In this document: positions 32,801 to 45,470 of the stretch, one piece after another
Position numbering within the stretch: the first letter of the stretch is position 1
Layout of the letters: the number at the start of each line of letters is the position of its first letter
Source of the DNA: Leucosporidium creatinivorum
Taxonomy: Eukaryota; Basidiomycota; Microbotryomycetes; Leucosporidiales; Leucosporidiaceae
DNA: 64,000 nucleotides
Assembly: GCA_001600635.1 (NCBI GenBank)
Contig: BCKL01000002.1
Span: 933,425-997,424 of the forward strand
Direction of reading: 5' to 3'
Translations under genes and position numbers: made by a program
The notes under the pieces: generated by a model
Seen by the model: the letters and a program-made list of their open reading frames with translations, nothing else
Databases searched by the model: none
Told to the model about the DNA's origin: nothing

Positions 32801-33322
32801 ACCAACATCTTCTCCCCATCTTCCCCTTCTCTCTCATCCTCGGTCATGGCTGTCATGGTGAGCTTGACTCCCTCCCTCTCTCCCTCGGTGTGAGCTGACC
32901 TCCCTCTCTCATCGCAGTCATTCTCACAAGCTACCAGCTTCATCTTCATCAACTTGCCCATCCCCCATTGTCAAGGAGCAAGGTGAGAGCATTTTTTGTC
33001 CTCCTTCTTCCTCTCGGCGCTCGCTGAGCTTCCTCCTCCCATCCTCTCCTCTCTTGCAGGTCTGGACTCATCCTTGTCTCTCTACATTATCTTTGGTCCT
33101 GTCTATCATCCTCATGGACAAGGTGAGCAGTGCTTGACTTGCTCCTGCTTGCTCTCGCCGCTCGCTGAACTCTCTCCTTCGGCTCGCAGGCTCGCACACC
33201 TGCACCCCTCCCCCCCCCCCCTGCATCCTCCCATGCACCTCATCTACTGCCCCATGCTTCTCAGCGGGGATCCATGTCTCAACTCGGCGAGCGGCAAGGA
33301 TGCCACGGAGGGGAGGTGGTGA
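32801..33322 (+). other. Spliced tail or separate transcript of unclear frame
   Basis: After the stop at 32800 there are three more textbook introns (32858-32917, 32983-33059, 33123-33189), each starting GTGAGC or GTGAGA and ending GCAG, leaving blocks 32791-32857, 32918-32982, 33060-33122 and 33190 onward. When spliced, all three reading frames stay open over much of the length. One starts MAVMSFSQATSFIFINLP (ATG at 32846) and ends at 33322; none has a recognisable protein. It may be a multi-intron 3' UTR of the coiled-coil gene, a small separate gene or a noncoding RNA. Confidence 0.4.
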
Positions 33323-33839
33323 GACGAACGAGATAAGAGGGAAGAAAGAGAGTATAGGGGTTGGTGGTATCTAGTGATAGGTTGCTGCAAGGATATCAGA
33401 TGATTTGGAGCTATAGTTTGACTCGGCGGACTTGGGGAGCGCCGAGAGCGAGTTCGGCGATGATCTCACTGCTCAGCAGATGGCCTTCGAGACATGTATG
33501 CCACACAGCTTGCACCAAGAATTGTCTTTCATTCCTCTCTGCTGCTACAGCTCTGCCCAGCAGCTCCTCCCACTTGCAAAGTCACGGCGGCGAGCGCTTC
33601 GGCGATAGCGACTCCCACCGTCTCGTGGACGAGATGAGCTCGGCTGTACTGCAGAGCAGATGGAAGTACTTGATGAGCTACCGCCTTCAATATCTGCTCG
33701 CTCCTGGCAAGTCTCCTTGCCCCACATCAGCTCAACCTCACCTCGACCGCTCGCGACTGGATCAGCTTCGTCTCTCCCCGTTCGCTCGCCTCGTCTCGTC
33801 TCGCGCCGCCCGCACCGGACAGCTCGCACGGAGCTCAAC
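33323..33839. other. Intergenic
   Basis: 517 bp ahead of a Lys/Ala-rich start codon at 33840. Contains CTCGGCG and GCGCCGAG copies at about 33423 and 33441. Pyrimidine-rich near its right end (CTCGCCTCGTCTCGTCTCG), consistent with a leader. No supported gene. Confidence 0.45.
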
Positions 33840-36800
33840 ATGGCACCTAAGAAGAAGGCAGCACCTGCTAAAGGGCCTAAGAAGAGCTCGGAGGAGCAGA
33901 AGCAAGAGCAGAAGGAGCAACGCCAGTGCGTCCCCCACTTTGAGCTGCTGCAAGAGCTTGCAGCTCGCTGACACTCTTGTACGGTACAGCGCGGGACGTC
34001 AGCAGGAGCAGATGGAGATTCAAGTGGTCCTGGACGAGCACAAGATGGGAGAAGGCATGATCGACGTCGACAAGCTCGAAGTCGTCCTCGAAGCTCCTGC
34101 CGGCCGGTCGCCAGCAATTCGGTCGAGGGAAGTACAGCAGCAGGCTGTAGCAGAGCTGACTACTGATATGGAGGAGTTTGGAGTCACCAAGTGAGTCCCA
34201 ACAGACATGTAGCTCCTCAGCCGAGCCGCGAGCTGACTTCGACGCGTTCGTTTCGCGCTTCCCTTCTCTCTCGCTCAGCCGCCTCAACTCCCTCATCCTC
34301 GTCGTCCCCCCAACTCGCCTGCCGGGACCGAAGCTGCTATCAAGACGGCCATTGCGGATGCTCGGGGCGCTGGAGAACTCGCTTCGCTAGGCTCCTCGCC
34401 AACCGTGGGCTTGACCCGACTCGTCGAGTGCCGCAGTGGAGGTGCATCGTTTTTGGCGAGAGTGAGTATTCCAGCCTGTGCTCCTCCTCAGCGCCTGTGC
34501 TAATCCGCTTCTCGCAGAACTCTGGAGCGACCTCTCAAAGGAGACGGCCCTCTTACATCTCTTCACTGCTCCCAACCTTCCCAACGTCTCCGACAAGATG
34601 AACGATGCCGACAGAGCACTCTACTTCGATCGACATGCCTTTAGTCGAGTCGGACCGAACGGAGAGGTCGAGGACGTGGACAAACCGACGCCGCTCGTAC
34701 TCAAGCAGGTCGGCGAGGCGCTGCGACTGACGCCGAAGGAGCAGAACTACTACGTCAAGCTCCTGAGGTGCAAGCCGATCCGGAAAGCTCTGGTGCCAGT
34801 GCGTTCTCTCTCTCGTCTGTTCGTGGGAGCTCCAGCTGACGCCTCGGTCTCGCTCCAGCTGCTCCCTCTCCCTTCCTTCCATCACCTTTTCAAAGCGCCA
34901 ACTTTCGCCGAGATTCTGCTGCCTGGTGGTATTGAGACTGTACGTTCGCTGTACCGCGTTGATGCCGCTCGACGGCGTTCGCGAGCTGAACCCCTCCCGC
35001 ACTCTCTCCTTCCTCTCCCCAACAGTTCTACTCTTCCGTGCTTCTCCACACCAACAAATTCTTCAACATCCTCTTCCCTCTCAATACCACCGCCTCCCAG
35101 CATCTAACGCCCGAGATCGACGAGGCCCTCTCCCTCGCCGGCATCCCCCACCCTTCCTTCATTCCACCTATCGGTCCTGCCCTCCCTCCAAAAGCGTCAA
35201 AATCGCCACCACTCCCCTACACAGCCCAATCCGGTACCGACCCTACCCACGCAGCTCACGAAACGGGGGCGGATCTCAACCTGCGCGAGGTGGCTGCTCG
35301 TGTAGGGGCCTTGAAGGTCAAGGGGAGGGACGATAACGTTAGGGAGTTGGCCGAGCTGTTCCGGGCGGTGGAGTATGTTGAGGTTGGGGCTGCGGTGGAG
35401 GGGGAGCAAGTGAGGAGAGTACCGAGATTGCTGCTTTTGAAGGTGTTGGGCTTTGAAGGGGCGCCTTCCCAGGTGAGTCTTCTTCATCAGCTTGGTCACT
35501 ATACTCAGCTGACCATCTGGACCCTCCCAGCTGGTCACTGCCTACACCATCAGCTCGGCCAACAGCGCCAAGCGCCACGGAGTCGGGCTCGCTTGCTACA
35601 TGACTCGCAAGCTCCTGCTACCAATCGTGAGTGCTGCTGCATCTTCCTGCCAGCAGTAGCTTACTAATCTCTTCCTTTCCAGATCACTGAGTTTGCCTAC
35701 CGCAGGTCAGTTGGAGCGCGCGCTTCGGCGAACCAAAGCTGACCCTCCCTCCAACTCGAACAGCACCAAAACGACCAAGGTCAGGAACCCCAGTTTCGGA
35801 GAAGTTGTCATGGTCCTCCTCGGCAAGAAGACCTACATCAAGTCGCGCAACTACGATCGAACCCTTGTCGAAGTGTGTTTGCCGCTGCCACTCTCGCCGA
35901 GCCAAGCTGACCTTTGGGCTCTGTCACACACAGCCCATCGTCAGCTACATCCTCCACTACCATGTCTCCCTCATCAACGAAGCAATCATCCTCTCCAAGG
36001 CCAGGGGAGATGATGAGGCTGGCATCGACATTGCCCTCCCCCGCGACGCGCCAGAGGATGAGAATGACCCTGCTCGTCTTGCCATGCTCTACGAGAGCTA
36101 CCCAGCGTGGCAGGGCCTCGCCAACCTCCTCGACTCCCCCTACTTCCTTCCCCACCGCCAGGACTACGACCCCCTTCCCTCTCCTCCTCTCCCGAAGAAT
36201 TTCGACCCCACCAAGCCCTTCCACGGCATCTCCCTCCTCAAGGACGGCCTCGTCTTCAAGTACAAGGATGATCCAGGAGAGGAGGAGAGTCAGGAGGATA
36301 GTGATGAGGATGGTAGCGACCAGGAGGGTGTTGAGAGGAAGAAGGGAAGGCGTAAGGAGAAGGGTGAGGGGAAGGGCAAGGGCAAGGAGAAGGCAAGGGA
36401 GGATCGCGAGGACGACAGTCAGCAAGAGGAGGAGGATAGTGGGAGGAAGAAGAAGAAGAGGAGCAAGAAGGCTGCCAGTGGATCAGCAGCCGAGGACGAC
36501 CTCAACCCCCAGGGAGGGCTCCCTCCCCTCTCCACCACCAACCTCACCTCCCTCCTCAACAACCTCACCATCAACCCCGCAGCCCTCTCCAACGTCAACC
36601 CCACCCTCCTCTCCTCCATCAATGAACACCTCCACACCATCCTCCTCGCCAGCGGCAACGCCGAAGTCGCCGAGAAGGAGCAGGAGCTCGCCGAGAAGAA
36701 GGAGGAGCAGGTCAGGCGACTTGCCGAGATTGCGCAGAGGAGGGAGCAGATGAGTGCAGCGATTAGCGGTGCGCAGGAGGAGTATGAGCGGGAGAAGGGA

Positions 36801-37492
36801 GACGAGGAGGCCTCGTCGACCGAGAGGAGCTCCGAGTTGGCCAAGCTCAAGAAGGAGAGGGAGATCCAGGACAACCGCATCAAGGGATACCAACAAGACG
36901 TCGATGACCGCACCGCACAGGCCGACGCCCTCAAGACCAAGGCCAAGAAGCTCAAACTCGATCTCGCCCAGCTCAATTCCGCCCTTTCCCCCCCCGGCCT
37001 CTCCTCCCTCACCCCACCCTCCTACTACAAGGTCTCACATATCTTCGAGACTTTCCTGGTCGCCAATACCCCTAGTGCATCCTTCCTCATGCTCCTCACG
37101 AGCAGCATGCTCGTCTGGTCGGGCAGCGCCGTCGACCCCGAGACAGGCAATGTCATCATCCTGGACCAGTGTCACCAGACTGGGGAGGTCGCCATGAAGT
37201 GGGTGATGGAGGGTCTGTGGAGTGCAGTGCGTAGGGCCGAGTCGGCGCGGCCCACCGACGTGGTCATTGACTGGCAGGTGAGTCTGCTCTCCCTTCGAGC
37301 TTGACACCAGGGCTGATCTTGATCTTGATCTCCCTACAGAATCTCGAGACCACCATGGGACGGAACTCACTCCGCAAGCGCCTCTGGACCCTCTGCAAGG
37401 CGGCCGGCTTCGTTCTTCCCGACTTTGAGCGTCTCGGCTGGGAGGGCTCGCCGCAGGACGTCGCCGACATTCGGGCGCTGATGGGTGCATGA
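33840..37492 (+). CDS. Large Lys-rich protein of unknown family, 5' structure uncertain
   Basis: Starts MAPKKKAAPAKGPKKSSEEQ, then after an intron AGRQQEQMEIQVVLDEHKMG. From about 34518 the frame is solid: LWSDLSKETALLHLFTAPNL, ADRALYFDRHAFSRVG, PKEQNYYVKLLRCKPIRKAL, AEILLPGGIET/FYSSVLLHT, ITEFAYRSTKTTKVRNPSFG, GKKTYIKSRNYDRTLVE, PIVSYILHYHVSLINEAIIL. A highly charged Lys/Glu stretch follows (about 36270-36480), then coiled coil (about 36660-36980) and a folded-looking C-terminus (SYYKVSHIFETFLVANTPSA to DVADIRALMGA). I do not recognise it. Between 34200 and 34520 the exon frames do not join without one base added at the C6 run 34306-34311 and another at the T5 run 34450-34454, so this may be two genes or contain sequence errors. 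Confidence 0.55.
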
Positions 37493-37761
37493 GGAGTGGA
37501 GGAGGTGTATCTATTCGGTCATGTATGTAGTAATTGATTTGCAGCGTCTTCCATCCGCTCTTCCTCTCTCGAGATGACCAGCGAGGCGAAACCGCTCGGC
37601 GAGAGCAACCTGATCGACCTCTGAAGAGCTCAGCGCTCAAAGCCACAAGCAGAGAAAGTTCAACAACCGTGCTCACTGCTCTCAGCTCGCCCGAACTCTC
37701 CCGCACCTCCAAGCCAGCATTGAGTGGAGGTCATTGCAGGTCGGCTCGGCCGCCGAAGGCG

Positions 37762-38265
37762 CTACGAGACGTCAAAGTCCTCGGAAGGGGTCAAATTGTG
37801 CTGTAGGGTCATAGGTTCCCCGTCCACCCCAATGGGTGGTGCTGGTGGAGGAAGAACCATGACGGTGGAGGTGGCAGGAGAGAGCGAGCGGTTTCGGCGA
37901 CTATGGGGTTAGGAGGGGACGGAGGGAGGTAGAGGCCGTAGGTCCGTCCCGCTGAGCTCTCCAGCCATTGAGAGATCCTGTCGGAAGGAAGGCTCCCAGC
38001 TCGTTAAGGCGCACTCGACGGAGCGAGGAAGCCACACGTCGACATCGAGCTCGCCGAAAGGGTCGCGAGGGCGTTCCATCTCCAGATGAAGATGAGACAA
38101 GCCTAGCAGAGCAGAGGAAATGGGAGCATGAGATTGAGATAGGTCAGTACGGTCGTTCCCGGTCGCGCAGGTCGGCTCGCGCTGCTCGCGAGCAGGGCGA
38201 AAACTCACCATTCACCTCGGGCAAGTCGCGTCGAGTATGAGCATGTTGATAACGACGACGACGGG
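37762..38265 (-). CDS. Possible small gene, unknown
   Basis: On the minus strand an exon after CTCCTACAG (38266) reads RRRRYQHAHTRRDLPEVNG and ends at a GTGAGT donor near 38200. The next exon, after GCTCTGCTAG, reads LSHLHLEMERPRDPFGELDV then DVWLPRSVECALTSWEPSFR. A later part in the same frame reads VMVLPPPAPPIGVDGEPMTL and ends SEDFDVS with a stop at 37762. A TAA separates the last two parts unless an intron from about GTGCGC removes it. Third-position G/C bias supports coding, but the start and full splice pattern are unresolved and no family is known. It would be divergent from the dioxygenase gene. Confidence 0.33.
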
Positions 38266-38309
38266 CTGTAGGAGCAGGGACTGGGTCAGCAATCTCTTAC
38301 CTTCTCGCC

Positions 38310-39868
38310 ATGCCCCTTCCCGACTGGAAAAGGTGGAAGCCTGTACCATGCCACATCACCCAGCACCCTCTACCCGATCTCACCAGGACCCTCTCCAAAC
38401 GCCTCAAGTTCCCTCCCCTCTCCTCCCTTGACATCCCTCCCACTCCCGTTCACGTCCTTCACGACCGCTCCAAACTCAACCTCAACTCCGACCCCATCCC
38501 CCTCACCCTCCCTGAAGCGGCCATCCACAACTGCAAGATTCTCGGAGGAGCCATGCGCGAGCGCCGGGGCGACTTTGCCCCTCTCGTCCTCACCGCCGAG
38601 ATCACCTTCGACGAGCTGCTAGCCGAGGGGGACACCAAGCCCCGCTCGGTCGAGTATCAGAGGAGGGTACAGGAGCAAGTGCAAGCTGGTGGATGCCCAC
38701 GCTGTAGTGGTGGACTCGAAGGCGAAGGAGGGGGAGGAGCGAGGGAAGCCGTTGTTCATGTGGTGGAAGGCAGCGACGAGGGTGGTTTACGGGCCGGAAG
38801 TGGGAGCAGAGGTGGATCAGAGGGGTCATCGGCATCTGATGGAGTACGGAGCAACGGCCAAGATTGAGGAGCCAAAGCCCAACGACCAACGGCATATGGG
38901 AAGTACCTTGGCCGAGATCAAGGCGGCGAAGGAGCTGTTGGCTACGTGGGGAGAGAACCACGGGGTGGCGCATTTGATGACCTGGGTGGAGGTGGGCGGG
39001 TTGAAGGTGTCGGGCAGCGGCAACAACGCTTGCATCTCGCAACAGACTTGGAAAGGATCGCATCAACTCGGCGCCTCCTTGCGCCTCACCAACGGGCTCT
39101 TCCACTACTTCACCATGATGGGCGAACTCATGAAGGGTGCTGCACCAGAGGAGCACGACCGCTACAAGGCCAACTACGACCACTACATCAAGCACACGCC
39201 TCTCGACAAGATGGTCGTTCGTCCTTGCTCACTTCGGCTTTGGCTCGCTGTACCTCAACTGACCCTCTTCTTTCCTCTACCACAGGGCAATGAGTCCTTC
39301 TGTTGGGCAGGCTATGTCATCCTGCTCAACATGGCTGCTCACGGCCACAAGGACCGAGGAGACATTGCCGACGCCTTCGTCGGCATGACCTGCGTCGGTC
39401 TCTTCAAGAGGGGCTGGCTTGTGGTCCCCGGCCTCGGGATTCGCATTCCCTACAACTCGGGTGATGTGGTCTTTATGCGTTCGGCCATGTTGGAGCACTG
39501 GGTTGAGGACTTTGACGGTGGGTTCGGTGCCGATTTTTGGCGATGCTCCGCTGACCCGCTCTCCCTCTGCAGGCGTTCGATACGGTCTGGTGGCGACAAC
39601 ACACGCCAACATGGACATTTACTTCAAGAACTACTTTGACAGGCAGCAGGAGGCTAAGGAGGAGGAGGATGCTCAGCACGAGGCCGAGCTCGAGGCCATT
39701 CGCGCGTGGATTGCTAGCACCCACATCTCCCGTCCTTCTACTCCCTTTCGTCCTCCTTCCTCTCCTTCTTCTGTCTCTCTCCCCTCCTCACAGGCTCCCT
39801 CCCCTCCTCCTGTCTCAACATCCCCTCCCTCTCCTCTTCGTGCGCCGAAACGCTCCCGCGACTCGTAG
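38310..39868 (+). CDS. TET/JBP-like 2OG-Fe(II) dioxygenase
   Basis: Starts MPLPDWKRWKPVPCHITQHP. The C-terminal half has the double-stranded beta-helix signature of fungal TET/JBP-type oxygenases: FCWAGYVILLNMAAHGHKDR with the Fe-binding HxD (HKD), GLFKRGWLVVPGLGIRIPYN, GDVVFMRSAMLEHWV with the distal Fe-binding His, then GVRYGLVATTHANM with an Arg placed to bind 2-oxoglutarate. Introns lie at 39214-39284 and about 39510-39573. The tail is Glu-rich coiled, then Ser/Pro-rich. Family members oxidise methyl groups on pyrimidine bases in DNA; the substrate here is not shown. The first third and the rest are in different frames, meeting near the GGG at 38665-38667. I see no plausible intron there, so either a one-base sequence error or a damaged gene. 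Confidence 0.68.
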
Positions 39869-40242
39869 TGGTCGTGAGTACAATTAGAGGAGACGAAACT
39901 TATAGGGCATGTATTTACCATCAACTCGGCCCTCTGAGAGGATATGAAAGCTAGACGAAGACCGAAAGAGTGGAGAGCGGGAGGGAAGAGCTGCGCCGAG
40001 TGCCCTCCACCACCAACGGCGCCGACCTGGCCCAGCTTATACGACGCGGTCTAGCGTAGTCTACTCTTCCCTTCCCTCTAACTGTGTTGCATTCGTCGAG
40101 AGCACCACTCGTTTCATCCGCCCTCCACAGCCTCTTCAACCTTTCCCTGTAGCTCCTGCCTCCCTTCTTGATGCTCAGCTAGTCCAGTGTAAGTGTGAGA
40201 TAGAGGTCTTGGTGGAGTGCACGCACGAAAGGACCGTTCGAC
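39869..40242. other. Intergenic
   Basis: 374 bp between the dioxygenase stop and the PCI-protein start. CT-rich on the plus strand from about 40060 to 40170. A leading exon of the PCI gene may lie here, as the chosen start gives a short N-terminus. No other feature seen. Confidence 0.4.
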
Positions 40243-42123
40243 ATGCGTACCTTCGCGAAGCCGTGGCAAAGCGAGCAACGAAAGCGAGACGGGCTCTTCG
40301 TCAAATTTGACGAGCTGAGTGGGCTCAAATTTGACGCCTCACAGGTCTCCCTCCTTGCCCTTTGCTCGCTCGGCAGAATGCTCGATCTCTGGCTACAACA
40401 GGTGAAGGGGAAGCAGGCAGCGCAGGATGGTACAGGATTAGCTGCTCTCCTCGCTCCAGACCTCACTCAGACGTTCCTCAGCCTCAGCGAGTCCCTCAAC
40501 GTGAGTCGCGTCTCACGTTATGGAGCTCTGCCTCGCTTCGCAGCTGACTTGATGAGCTACAGAACACACCAAGCTTGAGGCCAGCATCATACACTTCTCA
40601 TACGCGCAGCTTCTTCCCGGAATACCGCCCTTTCGCCGACTTCCTCGCCGCCTTCTTGCTGCTCGTGCGCGACGGCAACCTTGAAGCAGGGGATGTCGAA
40701 GGGCTGGAAGCTACCTATCAGCTGGTCGAGGATTGCTTCCGGTGAGCTAGCTCGCCACGGACTCCCTGCTGCTTCTGCTGACCTTCTCGCTCCCCAGGCA
40801 AGCCGACAAGGTATTCGCTCAAGGCGAGACGGGCTGGTTTGTTCCAACATTACGACAGCTCACAAGACGACTCATTGGTCTCGGACTGCGCGTAGGTGGT
40901 CCCTTGGTCATCCATGCAAGCCCACGCTGACCATCTCGGCGACCAGGCGGGGCGGAGAGCTGGCGACACCAAGCTCACAAAGGCAGGAGAGGCCGCTCGC
41001 ATGCTGGGACGACCAATGGGTATCGCTGCAAGCGATCGGTGAGTCTTGCTATCCCCCTGCCAACCTGCCAACCTGCCGACGACCGCTGATCCTCTCGGCG
41101 CTCGCAGAAGCTCGGACTCGCCGTCCAAGAAGGATGCCCTCTTCTTCCTCGCCAACTCAACGTTCAAGGTCTACTTTGCCATGAGCAACCTCCGTCTCTG
41201 TGACACGATCCTCAACAACACCCAGAACGCCGCCGTCTCCCTCGACTCTTCGTACCCGAAATGCGACCGAGTGGCCTTCACTTACTACCGAGGCCGACTC
41301 TTCCTCTACCAACGACGCCTACCACAAGCAAGAGCTGCTCTGCAGAAGGCGTTCAGGCTTTGCCAGGTGGAGAACTGGGGCAACGGCCGGTGAGTCGAGC
41401 CGAGTCGAGCTTGTCCAAACTCGCTGACCGCCTCTTCTCGCAGATTGATCCTGATCTACCTCATCGCCGCATCACTACCACTCGGCATCTTCCCTGCTCT
41501 ACCCTTACTGCAAGAGTTCGACCTCGACGACCAGTACTCGACACTTCTGCCGGCGCTGAAAGTGAGCCATCTCGCTCTGCGCCGATCTCGCTCACTGCTG
41601 ATCTGTACCCATCACAAACAGCTCGGCGACTACAATACTGTCCTCTCGGAACTGAACCGGCATATGAGCTGGCATCTGAAGAAGGGCAACTACCTTCTAT
41701 TGAAGGAGAAGCTCGAGGTCATCTGCTGGCGCAACCTCGCTCGGAGAACGTGAGTCGCTCCCCTCGTCCGGAGTCGAGATTGAAGGCTGATCGTTCCACG
41801 ATTACTCTAGACTCTTTGTCGTAACGAACGGTCGACCACAACCACCAAAAGGTCCACCAACGCTTTCCCTGCATGCTCTCGTCACCACCGCTCGACTCGC
41901 CTTCTCCGACCCGACACTCGACGTCGACGATGTGGAGAGCATGTGCAGCAGCCTGATGGACCAAGTGAGTTTGCTCAGCTTCCTCGTTTGCTCGAGCTCT
42001 CGCTGACCGGCGTTCGCTTCGCAGGGCTACATCAAGGCTTACATCATGCACTCGAAGCGGCTGCTCGTACTGCAGAAGGGAGATGCTTGTGGATTCCCTC
42101 GTCTCGCCAGTGTCAATACATGA
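40243..42123 (+). CDS. CSN12: PCI-domain protein, PCID2/CSN12 type
   Basis: PCI (winged-helix) protein of the PCID2/Csn12/Thp1 group, which works in TREX-2 mRNA export (with Sac3/GANP) or with the COP9 signalosome. About eight exons join in phase. Characteristic segments are FFPEYRPFADFLAAFLLLVR, ETGWFVPTLRQLTRRLIGLG, GKRRA-type AGRRAGDTKLTKAGEAARML, DALFFLANSTFKVYFAMSNL, DRVAFTYYRGRLFLYQRRLP, GRLILIYLIAASLPLG and the PCI helices LNRHMSWHLKKGNYLLLKEK / LEVICWRNLARRT. The last exon reads GYIKAYIMHSKRLLVLQKGD, the end of the winged helix. The ATG at 40243 (MRTFAKPWQSEQRKRDGLFV) is the first workable start, but an upstream exon is possible. The gene faces the VAO gene, whose stop is 189 bp away. 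Confidence 0.87.
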
Positions 42124-42311
42124 GACGCGATCTCAATGCGGAGCGCACGTCGAGCTATCAGAGGATGCCTTCGCGTGCTTTGCTTCTCGAGGAGAGCCAG
42201 GTTCGGCGAAGGCGAGACAGCTGGCGTGCTGAATCTGGCTTGATGCACGGATGAGTCACATTGAGCTACAGAGAGTGTACTGAGGAGAAGATGGGTCTTT
42301 ATCAAGACGTT

Positions 42312-45022
<2,711 letters not shown>

Positions 45023-45470
45023 GATGAAAAGTTGAGTGTGTTAGAGCAGGTAGGAGAAGCAGAACGCGCGAGGTAAAGACAAGCAAGAGAGCGCAAGAAG
45101 GAGAACGACGAGTCGGCGCCTTGGGATGGAAGGGAAGTTGCTCGAGTAGAGGGCGCGGGGGCAGCTCTGTGCTTTGCGGAGAGGCGGTGGGGGGCTGTTG
45201 CCTTGATGGGTGTCGGTGAGAAAGCCAGGGTATTCGGTTCAAGAGCGCAACTCAATCCTCCACGCGTCCACTCTTTCGAAGTGGGGCCCGGATCAGGCTC
45301 TCCGGTCGACCTCGAAGTAGGCGCGCCTCAAGCTGTGAAGACATCTCTCCGCTCGTACATTGTACTCTGCGAGTCCTATTCACAGAGAAACGAGGGTATT
45401 TGCACGAAAAGAGAACAGCGGGCAAGCGACCAGCAACACAACTCTCGGCGAAAGTCTCCTCCTCGGTCCT
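45023..45470. other. Intergenic, VAO promoter side
   Basis: 448 bp between the VAO start and the F-box gene stop, both minus strand. Holds the VAO promoter and the 3' UTR of the F-box gene. No supported gene and no named element. Confidence 0.45.
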
